The notes beneath the pieces are model-generated. The model was not told the origin of the DNA and made no database searches. It saw nothing but the letters and a program-made list of their open reading frames with translations. Shown here in pieces: positions 25,950-35,103 of a stretch of DNA of 64,000 nt (positions within the stretch are counted from its first letter, which is position 1; the number at the start of each line of letters is the position of its first letter). This DNA is from Phytohabitans aurantiacus. Lineage in GTDB: Bacteria > Actinomycetota > Actinomycetes > Mycobacteriales > Micromonosporaceae. Made by a program: the position numbers and the translations under genes. Where the stretch lies: assembly GCF_027923225.1 (NCBI RefSeq), contig NZ_BSDI01000017.1:155904-219903 (forward strand), given 5' to 3'.

Positions 25950-26065
25950 TTACGGCACCAGGACGGTCTTGCCCGTGAACGGCCGGACCGTGACCTCGAC
26001 CCGTACCGCGCCGGCGTCCACGAGCGCGATCAGCGTGGCGAGCTCGGCCGGGTCGTTGCGGGCCC
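25950..26065 (-). pseudogene. Zinc-type quinone oxidoreductase C-terminal fragment
   Basis: The frame ending at 25950 reads PAELATLIALVDAGAVRVEV followed by TVRPFTGKTVLVP, the usual last strands of NADPH:quinone oxidoreductase/alcohol dehydrogenase proteins. All upstream parts are missing. The stop lies 8 bp from the convergent stop of the FN3-CBM2 gene. Confidence 0.6.
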
Positions 26066-26363
26066 GCGAACCCTCGCCACCGGCAGCGCCGCAATCATCC
26101 CGTCCACCGCGCGGCGAGGTCCCGATGGCCGACAGACTTGACAAGCGCAGCCATCGCCTTGGGGCAGGCACCCTGTCGTGGCGGACTGGCCGTCGTGCGA
26201 CCGGAAACCAGTACACCGGCGCGGCGCCCGGCACAGATCGGCCAGCCGTCGAGCGCCTCGAGCTCGTTGTCGCGGATCCGATAGGGGCGAGCAAAATGTC
26301 ATAGACGGCGTTCTATTCTTGGGTGCGAACGTTGACCGACCTACCGGGCGGGCGGGGATACGT

Positions 26364-28694
26364 GTGGTGCTGTCGGATGTCGACACGGTGGAGGATCTGG
26401 CGCGGGTGTTGCGCCACTTGCGCCGCAGGGAGGCGCGGGAGCGGTCTTTGCCGGAGTTGACCTATCGTGAGTTGGCTGCCAAGACCGGCTGGTCGGTGAG
26501 TGTCATCGGCGGCTACTTCTCCGGGCAGATCCTGCCGTCGACGAGCCGTTTCGACACGCTGATCAGGTTGCTCGGCACCACCGTGGCGGAGCAGGGGATG
26601 CTGGCCACCGCGCGGGACCGGGTGGCCGAACGCCGGACCGCGCCGCGCCGGCAGGGTGCCCAGGCGGCACGGCCGGCCGACGAGGATCCGGCGGTCACCG
26701 GCCACGTCCGCCGATCCCGCCCCACGGTGCCGCGGCAGCTGCCCGCCGTCGCACCGGCGTTCGCCGGTCGAGTGGAGCAACTGGCCGCGCTGGACGCGCT
26801 GCTGGCCGGGCCAGGCACGCGAGTCGCGGCCCTGTCGGGTACAGCCGGGGTGGGCAAGACCATGATCGCCGCGCATTGGGCGCACCGGGTGGTGGACGCC
26901 TTTCCGGACGGCCAGCTATACGTCAACCTGCGTGGCTTCGACCCGACCGGTACGCCGGTGGAGCCGGCCGCCGCGCTGCATGGCTTCCTCGTCGCGCTCG
27001 GCGTGCCCGCCGCGCAGATTCCGGCCGAGGCAGACGAGCGGATCGCCCTCTACCGCAGCCTGCTGGCCACCCGCCAGATACTGATCCTGCTGGACAACGC
27101 CGCGGACGCCGCACAGGTCCGCCCGCTGCTGCCCGGCTCGTCCGGCTGCGCGGTGATCGTCACGAGCCGACACCGGCTGACCGGCCTGGTTGCCGTCGAT
27201 GGCGCTCGGGCGATCGGGCTGGCGGTAATGTCCACTGAGGAGGCGACCGAGATGCTCGCCGCCCGACTCGGCCCCGCCCGCGTCGCCGCACACCCCGACG
27301 CGGTGGACCAGATCATCGACCGCTGCGGCGGTCTCCCGCTCGGCCTGGCCGTCGCCGCGGCGCGGGCGGTCGCCGACGAAGTGCCGCTGCCTCGGCTCGC
27401 CGCCGAGCTCGGACGCCCCCTCGACGCACTCGCCACCGGCGACGCGGCCGCCGACGTGCGCAGCGTGCTGTCATGGTCGTACCGGCTACTGCCGGACGGC
27501 GCCGCCCGCATGTTCCGGCTGCTCGGCGTCCACCCCGGACCCGACATCGGGATCGCCGCGGCGGCCAGCCTCGCCGCCGTCCCAGCCACCACCGCCGAAG
27601 CGCTGCTGCGCGAGCTGACCCGCGCCAACCTGCTCACCGAGCACCGCCCCGGCCGGTTCGCCTGCCACGACCTGCTCCGCGCCTACGCCGTCGAACTCGC
27701 CGCCACGTGCGACACCGACGACGCGCTCGCCCGGGTCCTGGACCACTACACACGCACCGCGCACACCGCCGCAATGCTGCTCGATCCGCTGCGCGACCAG
27801 GTCGAACCACCGCCGCCGATCGCCGGCGCCCAACCGGAGCCGCTCACCGACACCACCGCCGCTCTGACCTGGTACGCCGCCGAGTACCAAATCCTCACCG
27901 CCGCGACCGAGGCGGCGCGGGCACACGGCCTCCCCGCCCACGCCCGCCACCTCGCCTGGACGGTCGGGTCGTTTCAAAACCTGCGCAGCTATTGGCAAGA
28001 CTGGCTCGCCGGGCTGCGGATCGCGCTGACCGCAGCCGACCAGTTCGACGACCGTGCGTGGCTCGCCCGAATCCACCTCGCCCTCATCGGCGTGTACGCC
28101 TGGCTGGGCCGTTACGACGACAGCCGCGACCACGCCCGCCAGGCGCTCGACCTTTACCGCGAGCTGGGTGACATCGTGGGCCAGGCACGCTGCCACCGCA
28201 ACCTCTGCCTGACCTTCGAACGTGAAGGACGCCCCCACGACGCCCTCGAACACGCCATCCGCAGCCGCGACCTGCTACGCGGCACCAACGACCGGGCCAG
28301 ACTGGCGTACGCGTACAACTCGGTCGGCTGGTACCACGCCCTGGTCGGCGAGTTCGAGACGGCGCTGACCAACTGCCAGGAGGCGATCAGGCAGCTGCGC
28401 CTCACCGGTGACCGGCGCAACCAGGCCACCACCTGGGACAGCGTCGGATACGCCCACCACCATCTGGGCCGCTACGACGACGCGCTGGACAGCTACCGGC
28501 GCGCCCTCGATCTGTTCCGCGAGTTCGGCGACAGGTGCTTCGAGGCCTACACACTGGACCACGTCGGCGACACCCACCATGCCATGGGCGACAACCTCGC
28601 CGCACGTGAAGCGTGGCAGACCGCGGCGACCATACTCGACGAACTGGAACACCGCCGGGCGGCCGAGATTCGCGCCAAAGCCGCGGCCATCTGA
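26364..28694 (+). CDS. XRE-STAND(NB-ARC)-TPR regulator
   Basis: About 776 residues from a GTG at 26364 or 26367 with GGCGGGGATAC upstream. An N-terminal XRE HTH has LTYRELAAKTGWSVSVIGGY and a following SGQILPS. The NB-ARC/STAND NTPase (about residues 140-420) has Walker A GTAGVGKTMIA, Walker B ILILLDNAA and the GLPLGLAV motif. The C-terminal half holds TPR repeats (RYDDSRDHARQALDLYRELG, GRPHDALEHAIRSRDLLRG, FETALTNCQEAIRQLRL, RYDDALDSYRRALDLFREFG). This is the AfsR-like plan without the SARP/BTAD domain. Such proteins switch on ligand or peptide binding and control secondary metabolism or defence; the ligand is unknown. Confidence 0.85.
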   Translation: MVLSDVDTVEDLARVLRHLRRREARERSLPELTYRELAAKTGWSVSVIGGYFSGQILPSTSRFDTLIRLLGTTVAEQGMLATARDRVAERRTAPRRQGAQAARPADEDPAVTGHVRRSRPTVPRQLPAVAPAFAGRVEQLAALDALLAGPGTRVAALSGTAGVGKTMIAAHWAHRVVDAFPDGQLYVNLRGFDPTGTPVEPAAALHGFLVALGVPAAQIPAEADERIALYRSLLATRQILILLDNAADAAQVRPLLPGSSGCAVIVTSRHRLTGLVAVDGARAIGLAVMSTEEATEMLAARLGPARVAAHPDAVDQIIDRCGGLPLGLAVAAARAVADEVPLPRLAAELGRPLDALATGDAAADVRSVLSWSYRLLPDGAARMFRLLGVHPGPDIGIAAAASLAAVPATTAEALLRELTRANLLTEHRPGRFACHDLLRAYAVELAATCDTDDALARVLDHYTRTAHTAAMLLDPLRDQVEPPPPIAGAQPEPLTDTTAALTWYAAEYQILTAATEAARAHGLPAHARHLAWTVGSFQNLRSYWQDWLAGLRIALTAADQFDDRAWLARIHLALIGVYAWLGRYDDSRDHARQALDLYRELGDIVGQARCHRNLCLTFEREGRPHDALEHAIRSRDLLRGTNDRARLAYAYNSVGWYHALVGEFETALTNCQEAIRQLRLTGDRRNQATTWDSVGYAHHHLGRYDDALDSYRRALDLFREFGDRCFEAYTLDHVGDTHHAMGDNLAAREAWQTAATILDELEHRRAAEIRAKAAAI

Positions 28695-28729
28695 CACCCC
28701 GGCCGTCACTTTGTTCCACCCAAGCGCCC

Positions 28730-29109
28730 GACGAGTGTCGGCTCGCCCGGTCATGGGAACAACAGCCGGACGAGCCGAACATTCTGGCCAGCGGCAAAGC
28801 GGACAGCCGGGCTGGGCCGTATCCGTTGTCCTCGCCGACCTCGTCGCCGCCAAGGATCGCGGCGTCGGCCGCTGCTTCACCCATCGCCCAGGCGGTGCCG
28901 GTAAGCAGGTAGTGAATGCCGTGCCAGGACTTGTCCAGATCCGGCTTGGTGCTACAGGAACCAGCGCCGGACTCACCATCGCCCAACGTGCCGAGCAGGA
29001 ACAACAGCTCCAGGGCGTCGAAAAGTACCGCATCCGCGTCTGGCCAGATCCTCGGCTCAGGTAACCGCGAGAATTCCACCGTCTGGCTGGACGGACGGTT
29101 CGGCATCAT
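28730..29109 (-). pseudogene. DUF1877 (YfbM-like) protein, C-terminally truncated
   Basis: The frame from ATG 29109 has the family core LDKSWHGIHYLLTGTAW and ILGGDEVGEDNGYGPARL, but after LARMFG the homology ends and the frame runs on into antisense of the STAND gene. About 40-50 C-terminal residues are lost. The start overlaps the preceding membrane-protein stop by ATGA, so the pair was a coupled operon. It may give a truncated product. Confidence 0.65.
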
Positions 29110-29654
29110 GCCTGAGGTTCCGCCCCAGCCATCTGCGCGTCGGGACGAAACAACGCCGCGCAGAACAGCAACGCGGACAGCACCGTCATCCCCGCAACCC
29201 CCACATAGAGACCCCAGCCCGGAGCCATATCGAGCCCCGACGAGTGGTAGACGAGCAGCTCGTCTCGAACGACGCCGCCCACGCCAACCGACGCCCCGTC
29301 GCTCGCCGTCCAACCCAACCCCCGCCCAGTACCGAGCGGACCGATACCTACCCACCGAACCACCGCAACCAGCAAACCCGCCAAGCAGCAGGCGAACGGA
29401 ACCCAACGCAGCCGACCCCGCAACGGCGGCACACGGTCCAGCGACAGCCAGCCAACCACTGCCACCACACACAGGACGAGCCCGACGGCCCACCACACCG
29501 ACGCCCGCCAGGCCGAGACGTCCAAAGCGTCATACCGAACATCACTGCCCCCGCCGACAGCCCACCGGGTCCGCCACCACGGCCCCATGCTGACGGCAAG
29601 TACGAAAATCCCGGTTACCACGACCGATTGGCGCAGCCACCCCCGGTATCGCAT
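29106..29654 (-). CDS. Hypothetical four-helix membrane protein
   Basis: 182 residues from ATG 29654 (MRYRGWLRQS), with helices at VVVTGIFVLAVSMGPWW, WAVGLVLCVVAVVGWLSL, WVPFACCLAGLLVAVVRWVG and LYVGVAGMTVLSALLFCAAL. Two loops lie outside. It resembles small actinobacterial membrane proteins of unknown role. It is coupled to the DUF1877 remnant. Confidence 0.6.
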   Translation of the reverse strand: MRYRGWLRQSVVVTGIFVLAVSMGPWWRTRWAVGGGSDVRYDALDVSAWRASVWWAVGLVLCVVAVVGWLSLDRVPPLRGRLRWVPFACCLAGLLVAVVRWVGIGPLGTGRGLGWTASDGASVGVGGVVRDELLVYHSSGLDMAPGWGLYVGVAGMTVLSALLFCAALFRPDAQMAGAEPQA

Positions 29655-29908
29655 GCCAGTCACTCTACAGACGCACCTCCCGTGGGAGGGACTGTAAAAG
29701 ATCGGCTCTGCAACCGGTACGGAGACTGGCTTCTGGGACGACGGCCGACCCGCACCCTGACCCGACGACATTGACCGCTGGCATCCCGAAACCCGTGAGG
29801 CTACCAGCGAACGCGGGTCTTCGAACTTGACCGGGCTGAGGTAGGTCCAGGGGGATCGCGCAGGCTTGGGGCCCCGACCGCGAGTGGTGAACAGCCAGGC
29901 ACACTCAC

Positions 29909-30297
29909 GTGGTGAGTGAGGAGATGTCCGTCTTCGACGGCGCGCGCCAAGCGATCATGTCGTGCCAGGGCTATGGACTGGAGTCGCTGTCGTTGTCGAT
30001 CATCGGGGCGGCCGATGCGTTGGAGATCGGACTTCGGTGGGTCCTGCGAAACCAGACGTCACCCTGTCAATTCGCAACATCTACTACCTCGCCATGCATA
30101 GGCTGCCCGGCGGCGACATCCCGTTCTTCGACCTCGAAGCGACGACGCTGGCTCCTGACGAGCCCTGGCCGGAAGATCTGCCGAACCCTATCGTGACCGC
30201 GGATGCCTTACCGCCGCTGCTGTGGATCCGAGGTCAAGGGCCAGCGAACTTCGCTGTTGTCGCCGCTGTCGTCACCGTCTTGTCTGAGGTTCGATGA
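29909..30297 (+). pseudogene. Hypothetical gene with probable frameshift
   Basis: One frame begins MSVFDGARQAIMSCQGYGLE and reaches GAADALEIGLRW. The next frame then carries a convincing globular sequence: KPDVTLSIRNIYYLAMHRLP, GGDIPFFDLEATTLAPDEPW, and LPPLLWIRGQGPANFAVVAA. The join near 30040 needs a one-base shift. I do not recognise the family. It could also be a short intact gene starting at 29962. Confidence 0.4.
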
Positions 30298-30589
30298 GCA
30301 CCAGCCGCTTGCCGATGCGGGGCCTTCGGCATGTGCTCGGGATGCTGACTGTCCTGCATGGACATACCCGCGACCCTACGTGATCATGGCTGCGCACGCT
30401 GAACCCCACGGCCGCACAGTAACCGGGCGGCTGTCCCGATCCAGGTGCGCTTGGATCTCAAGCTGACGGCGGATCTGGACCAGCTGCGCATATCTCGTGG
30501 CGTGCACGCGGATGGGTGCACGTCGGTGGGTTGCGTGCTGTCACCGCTTGGCGGTCAAGACTGGGCGGGGGTTGTGCGGTGGCGCACGG
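30298..30589. other. Intergenic region, no gene seen
   Basis: About 290 bp between converging genes. A short open frame (LDLKLTADLDQLRISRGVHA...) has coding-like composition but no start context and no recognisable family. Confidence 0.3.
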
Positions 30590-31144
30590 TCAGGTCCGAG
30601 GCGTTGTGTCTGGTGGATAAAGTCTGAAGAAGCGGCTGATTCGCTGTGTGCCGTCGGTTCGAAACCACCGGTCTTGCCGGGCGGGTAGCTCGGTCGCGCC
30701 GAGCTTGAGTATTGCCGCGGCGGAGCGTGCGTTGCGTTCGTCGGTGCGTAACTGCACCCAGTTCGCGCCGCATGCGAAGGCGGCGTCGATCATCAAGTCC
30801 TTTGTCCGCCGATTGACGTCGGTGCCCCACAACGGCGGTGACAGGTACGTGGCGCCGATCTCCAGACCGGCGTCGTCCGTGGGATCGAAGATGAAGGAGC
30901 TGGTGCCGGCCACGTGCTCGGCGACGTCGATGACCCAGGTGGATCGCAGGCCACCGGTCAGTCGTCTGGCAAGTCGGGTACCGAGTGCAGTGGCGGAGGC
31001 TGGCGCTCCGCCAGGGATGTGCTGCCAGACGATCGGGTCGTGTAGCGCTTCGAACAGGGCTGGAGCGTCCCGCACCGGGTTGTATGGACGCAACGTCAGG
31101 TCGCCGTCGACCATCGCGGTGCGCAGGGTCAAGGGCCAGTCCAT
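30590..31144 (-). CDS. GNAT acetyltransferase, RimL type
   Basis: 184 residues from ATG 31144 (MDWPLTLRTAMVDGDLTLRP). The domain shows LEIGATYLSPPLWGTDVNRR with the acetyl-CoA loop G-T-x-V-N-R, and QLRTDERNARSAAAILKLGA near the end. The acceptor is unknown. It resembles the GNAT at 5827-6507 in type but not closely in sequence. Confidence 0.8.
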   Translation of the reverse strand: MDWPLTLRTAMVDGDLTLRPYNPVRDAPALFEALHDPIVWQHIPGGAPASATALGTRLARRLTGGLRSTWVIDVAEHVAGTSSFIFDPTDDAGLEIGATYLSPPLWGTDVNRRTKDLMIDAAFACGANWVQLRTDERNARSAAAILKLGATELPARQDRWFRTDGTQRISRFFRLYPPDTTPRT

Positions 31145-31296
31145 CAAGCCATCATCCGCGCATTGCCGTCGGTTGCTGCATGACCTGCGCTTGTCGGGTG
31201 TACTTCGTGGAGGGTGCCCGAGTACGGGCGGGTACCGGTGTCGTGAGCGGCTGTCGTCAGCAAGCGTCGCCCGCCGGCCCAGCAGCGGACGCCGAC

Positions 31297-31803
31297 TTAC
31301 CCCGGGCCGGGTTGGTCTTCTGGAAACACCGCGCCACCCGCACCCATGAGCGGTGGCCGTTTCAACTCCACGCCGATGGCCTGGCACGTCGCCGCAACCG
31401 CGGCGAGCTTCACGTCGCCGACTGCGGTGTCGACTGGCGCGTCCACGATCTGGGTGACGGTCACCAGGTAGCTGGTGGCGTCATCGCCGCGGCGCCGCAG
31501 CGCGTACCGTGCGCCGTCGACCGCCTCGGCCACCAACCGTCGATCAGCCGGGGAGTCGACAGCCGCGGTCGGGCCGTAGACCTCTCGCCGTCGCCGGGCG
31601 AGAATCCCATCCAAAACGGCGACGTCGTCGTGCTCAGCGGGCTCGGCCCGAACTGCGACCTGTGCCCAGTGGGGTATGCCGCCAACGATCTGTCTGAGCC
31701 GGAACGAGCCTTCCACGACCTGATCGTAGAGTGGCGAGCAACCGGCGTTCGTATCCGCAGAAGCCCAGAGCCATTCGCCGCCCCACCGCGATCGGCTTGT
31801 CAT
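31297..31803 (-). CDS. Hypothetical protein
   Basis: A 168-residue protein. Segments such as GSFRLRQIVGGIPHWAQVAV, ALRRRGDDATSYLVTVTQIV and AVGDVKLAAVAATCQAIGVE alternate strands and helices in a way reminiscent of the EF-G domain IV-like fold, a weak impression only. There is no membrane segment. It precedes no obvious operon partner. Confidence 0.5.
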   Translation of the reverse strand: MTSRSRWGGEWLWASADTNAGCSPLYDQVVEGSFRLRQIVGGIPHWAQVAVRAEPAEHDDVAVLDGILARRRREVYGPTAAVDSPADRRLVAEAVDGARYALRRRGDDATSYLVTVTQIVDAPVDTAVGDVKLAAVAATCQAIGVELKRPPLMGAGGAVFPEDQPGPG

Positions 31804-31940
31804 GGATGGTTATCGCTGTGTGTCACGGCCGACCTCTGGCAGCGCCGCTCAGCTCGCAGCCGAACCTGGGGATAGGAGCGTTCTGAATAGCGTTCCTGGC
31901 GTACCCGCTTCAGCCACACGGAGGTGACCAGGAACTGGGT

Positions 31941-32393
31941 TCAGGTGATCTTCTGGACGTGCGAGGTTGCGGTGGAGAGTGGCTCGCCGTCCTGGCTTAC
32001 GGTGTGGAGTTCGGGGATTTCCCGTCCTTTGCCGTCGACAAGGATGGAGTGTGGCTCGCCTGGGGCGAAGGCGTGTCGCTCGCCCCATTGACGCAAGGCG
32101 ACGACGGCGGTGAAGAGATCCTCTCCGGCTTCGGTGAGTCGATAGGTGTGGCTTCGGGCGTCGGCGGCGGCGTACTTGTCCAGGATGCCGTGCTCGAAGA
32201 GTCTGCGGAGCCGGTCGCTGAGGATGTTGCGGGCGATCCCCAGCCGCTGGTGGAACTCGGTGAAGGTCTCGGCCCCGTCCATGGCGTCGCGGATGATCAG
32301 CAGGCTCCATCGGTCGCCGACCAGGTCGACGGTCCGTGCGACCGGGCAAGCCGGGTCGCTCCAGGCACTTCCGGCGGCGAGTGTGACGTCCAT
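31941..32393 (-). CDS. HxlR-family transcriptional regulator
   Basis: 150 residues from ATG 32393, which follows AAGGGAGGG. The winged-helix domain has DPACPVARTVDLVGDRWSLL (with the conserved Cys near the start), FTEFHQRLGIARNILSDRLR and YRLTEAGEDL. HxlR proteins repress neighbouring oxidoreductase or efflux genes and often sense electrophiles through the N-terminal Cys. It is divergent from an MFS transporter, and two copies of a dyad lie between them. Confidence 0.85.
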   Translation of the reverse strand: MDVTLAAGSAWSDPACPVARTVDLVGDRWSLLIIRDAMDGAETFTEFHQRLGIARNILSDRLRRLFEHGILDKYAAADARSHTYRLTEAGEDLFTAVVALRQWGERHAFAPGEPHSILVDGKGREIPELHTVSQDGEPLSTATSHVQKIT

Positions 32394-32410
32394 CGACCCT
32401 CCCTTGGTGA

Positions 32411-32463
32411 GTTGCAATCTGAAACCAGTATGCCCTAACCTCAAATCGGTTGCATTCTGCAAC
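32411..32463. promoter_or_regulatory. Two HxlR-type operator dyads
   Basis: GTTGCATTCTGCAAC (32449-32463) is a perfect GTTGCA-N3-TGCAAC dyad. GTTGCAATCTGAAAC (32411-32425) is a second copy with one changed base. The centres are 38 bp apart. They lie between the divergent starts of the HxlR and MFS genes and so are likely binding sites for two HxlR dimers. Confidence 0.7.
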
Positions 32464-32478
32464 TTATTGGAGGTGGAG

Positions 32479-33696
32479 ATGCCGTCGGGATTGACCGGCA
32501 GGCAGCGGACGCTGTTAACGCTGGTGTGCGCGGTGGCGGTGGCGACCATCTACGGCATCCAGCCGGTCCTCACTGCTGCGGGCACCGACCTGGGCCTGGA
32601 CGACGAAGTCCTGGGTTGGCTGGTCGCCGCCGGCCAGATCGGCTACCTCGCGGGCCTGGTACTGCTGGTGCCGCTCGGCGACCGGTTCGACCGCCGCAAC
32701 CTCATCACGGCCCACCTGCTGCTCACCGCGACAGGCGCGGGAATGACCGCCGCCGCTCCCCACGGTGCCATCGCCATCGCGGGACTGGCATTGGCAGGAC
32801 TGTTCGCCGTGGTCGTCCAGACCACGGTGGCCTACGTCGCTGCCGTCTCGCCGGCCGAGGAGCGCGGACGCAACATCGGTGCGGTCACCTCGGGCGTGGT
32901 CATCGGCATCCTCGGTGTCAGGATGATCGCGGGCGCCCTGGGCGAGGCGACCGACTGGCGCGTGGTCTATGTCGTGCTCGCCGCACTCTGCGCGATACTC
33001 GCGATCGCCACTCGGTACTTGCTCACGGCCGATGTCGGCCGTCCCCAGGTCCGGTACGGGCAACTGCTGGCATCACTGGGCAGCCTGGTCGTCGGCGACC
33101 GGCTCCTTTTGAGCCGCGGCCTGGTCACGTTCTTCCTGTTCGCCTCCTTCGGCACGCTGTGGAGCGGCCTGGCACTCCCGCTGAGCGACGCGCCGTGGCA
33201 CCTCGGCACCACCGAGATCGGCCTGTTCGGCCTCGCCGGTCTCACCGGAGCGCTCGGCGCGGCACGGGCCGGACGGTGGGCCGATCGAGGCCTGGCGTCC
33301 TCGGTCACCGGCTGGTCTCTGGCCCTGCTGGTGGCCTCGTGGCTGCTCATCGCCCAGGCGAGGACATCGCTGTGGCTGCTGATCGTCGGCATCGTTGTCC
33401 TGGACTTCGCCGTACAAGCCGTCCACGTCAGCAGCCAGCATCTGCTCACCACGGCCCGACCCGACCAGAGCAGCCGCGTCATCGGCACCTACATGGCTTT
33501 CTATTCCTTCGGCTCCGCGCTCGGCGCGGTCACCACCACGTGGGCCTACAGCACCGCCGGATGGACAGCCGCGAGCCTACTCGGCGCGACCTATGCCGCA
33601 CTCGGACTCCTCACCGCCATCTCAACCCGAGGTCTGGCCACCCTGCCGCAGACGGGGTCACCAAAGGCGCCGTTGACGTCGTCAGCAGCCCGGTGA
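32479..33696 (+). CDS. MFS transporter, drug-efflux type
   Basis: A 405-residue protein with 12 predicted helices. The start ATG 32479 has a TTGGAGGTGGAG ribosome-binding site. The loop between helices 2 and 3 carries VPLGDRFDRRNLI, the MFS motif A (G-x-x-x-D-R-x-x-R-R). It is related to the YdeR/CynX-like DHA1 exporters usually found beside HxlR or TetR regulators. It probably exports a toxic compound sensed by the divergent HxlR protein. Confidence 0.85.
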   Translation: MPSGLTGRQRTLLTLVCAVAVATIYGIQPVLTAAGTDLGLDDEVLGWLVAAGQIGYLAGLVLLVPLGDRFDRRNLITAHLLLTATGAGMTAAAPHGAIAIAGLALAGLFAVVVQTTVAYVAAVSPAEERGRNIGAVTSGVVIGILGVRMIAGALGEATDWRVVYVVLAALCAILAIATRYLLTADVGRPQVRYGQLLASLGSLVVGDRLLLSRGLVTFFLFASFGTLWSGLALPLSDAPWHLGTTEIGLFGLAGLTGALGAARAGRWADRGLASSVTGWSLALLVASWLLIAQARTSLWLLIVGIVVLDFAVQAVHVSSQHLLTTARPDQSSRVIGTYMAFYSFGSALGAVTTTWAYSTAGWTAASLLGATYAALGLLTAISTRGLATLPQTGSPKAPLTSSAAR

Positions 33697-33790
33697 ACCT
33701 CGCGGGCTCGAACACCAATCGCCGGATGGGGATGTCGGCGTCTCCGATACTGCGTTGATAACGCCGTGCGGTGCGGATACACAGGGTCAC

Positions 33791-34330
33791 ATGTCCACTC
33801 TGCTTGTCATCGCCGGGCCGCCCGGGGCCGGGAAGTCGACCGTCAGCTCCATTGCTTCTTCGCGTCTGTCACCAAGCGTCCTGATCCGTGGAGACGCCTT
33901 CTTTCGATTCCTGGACCAGGGTGCGCAGAAGCCGTGGCTGCCAGAGGCGAAGGATCAGAACCAGACGGTCATCCGCGCCTCGGGTGCGGCAGCTGGGCAG
34001 TTCGCGCAGGGGGGATACGAGGCCGTCTTCGACGGAGTCATGGGGCCGTGGTTCCTGCCGACGTTCTTCGAAGCCACCGGACTGAACGAGTTGCACTACG
34101 CCGTCCTGCTGCCCTCGGTAGAACGCTGCGTGCAGAACGTGACCACTCGGGAGGGCAACCGTGATGACGAGCTCGGTACGCGGTTTATGCACGAACAGTT
34201 CGAGCGAGCCCGGATCGACGCCCGGCACCTGATCGTCGAGCCAAGAGGGACTCCGGAGGAAGTGGCTACAAGCATCTTGTCTCGCTACCATCAGGGTGCC
34301 TTTGCCTGCCGTGCTCGAGACGTCGCATAG
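33791..34330 (+). CDS. P-loop ATPase/kinase-like protein
   Basis: 179 residues from ATG 33791. LLVIAGPPGAGKSTVSS is a Walker A motif, LIRGDAFFRFL an acceptor-type loop, and YEAVFDGVMGPWFLPTF corresponds to Walker B. The C-terminal part has the R-x-x-x-R lid (TTREGNRDDELGTRFMHEQF). It resembles gluconate-kinase/APH-type small-molecule or zeta-toxin-like kinases. The substrate is unknown. Confidence 0.7.
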   Translation: MSTLLVIAGPPGAGKSTVSSIASSRLSPSVLIRGDAFFRFLDQGAQKPWLPEAKDQNQTVIRASGAAAGQFAQGGYEAVFDGVMGPWFLPTFFEATGLNELHYAVLLPSVERCVQNVTTREGNRDDELGTRFMHEQFERARIDARHLIVEPRGTPEEVATSILSRYHQGAFACRARDVA

Positions 34331-35103
34331 TCCTGGCGACCCCCTGTGCTGGCGCTGCGCCTGGGCTCGGCCATGCCGCGGATAGCGTATGTCTTCGCTT
34401 TGCTGGTCAAGCAGGTGGTGAGGGTGCGTCAGTGCTGTCGGCATCTGGTTGGCATGATCGTGGTCGGTTGGGTGCGGCTGCCTCGCCTGGTCGGTTGGTG
34501 CATCGGATGGTTGCGCGGGGGAGGCGGGCTGGACGTCTCGGCTTCGTGGGGGCTTCCCTTTTGGGGAAGGTTTGGGCCCGGTGCTTCGGGGCCGGGCTTT
34601 CGTTCGGTGGCGGCTCGGTTGCTGCGCCTGGGGTCTTGGGCGTTCCGCCCATGGGCGGGGTGTGGCGGGCGGGGAGTGGTCTGTGTGTTTGTGCTGGTGG
34701 GTAGCGGTGAGCGTGTGGGTGAGAGCAGCGACTTCGCGCCCTCAATATGGCTTATCCCATTTGAGTGTTTCTTGGGTGACGGAACCGGTGATGTCGGGCG
34801 TTGGTCCAGGTCACGCGTCATATGCGGCTGCGCCAGTGCCGTCTGATCAACCGTTCCGGTACGGCGCCACTGACGCCCGCCTCGCTGATGGCCCTGATCT
34901 TGGCGGTAGGCGCCAGGACACGCGGCGTAGTCGACTCATCCGCAAACACGGCTGCGCCGCCCAACGACACGCCCTTAAATGCCAAAGGTGTGCCTCCAGT
35001 CCGGCCAAGCGAGTCCCTTTTGTTCGTTCGGATGTACCGGTGAAATAGAGGTGACGCCGGTCGCCGGATCATGGATTTTGGTCAGATGGCAACCGCGGAC
35101 GAC
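34331..35103. other. Long intergenic stretch without a convincing gene
   Basis: About 770 bp. Open frames on both strands are Arg/Pro/Trp-rich and lack family resemblance or good start contexts. It holds two tandem hairpins (34553-34597) and one copy of the CCGCAAACACGG motif near 34936. It may be the site of a lost gene. Confidence 0.4.
34553..34600 (+). terminator. Tandem hairpins, terminator-like
   Basis: CTTCCC-TTTTG-GGGAAG is followed after 6 bases by GCCCGG-loop-CCGGGC and TTT. Two stems in a row with a short T run suggest a terminator. It is 220 bp downstream of the P-loop gene, so the link is loose. Confidence 0.4.

Noticed and set aside
28402..29496. 364-codon frame containing the DUF1877 homology
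   Set aside because: Only about 125 residues match a family. The rest is antisense to the STAND gene or upstream non-coding sequence, so I list the truncated core.
30648..30690. Possible tRNA T-arm (GGTTCGAAACC)
   Set aside because: The flanking sequence does not fold into a cloverleaf and lies inside the GNAT gene.
34346..34846. 166-codon Trp/Gly-rich open frame
   Set aside because: The composition is dominated by G/T-rich sequence and hairpins, with no start context, no membrane topology that makes sense and no family match.
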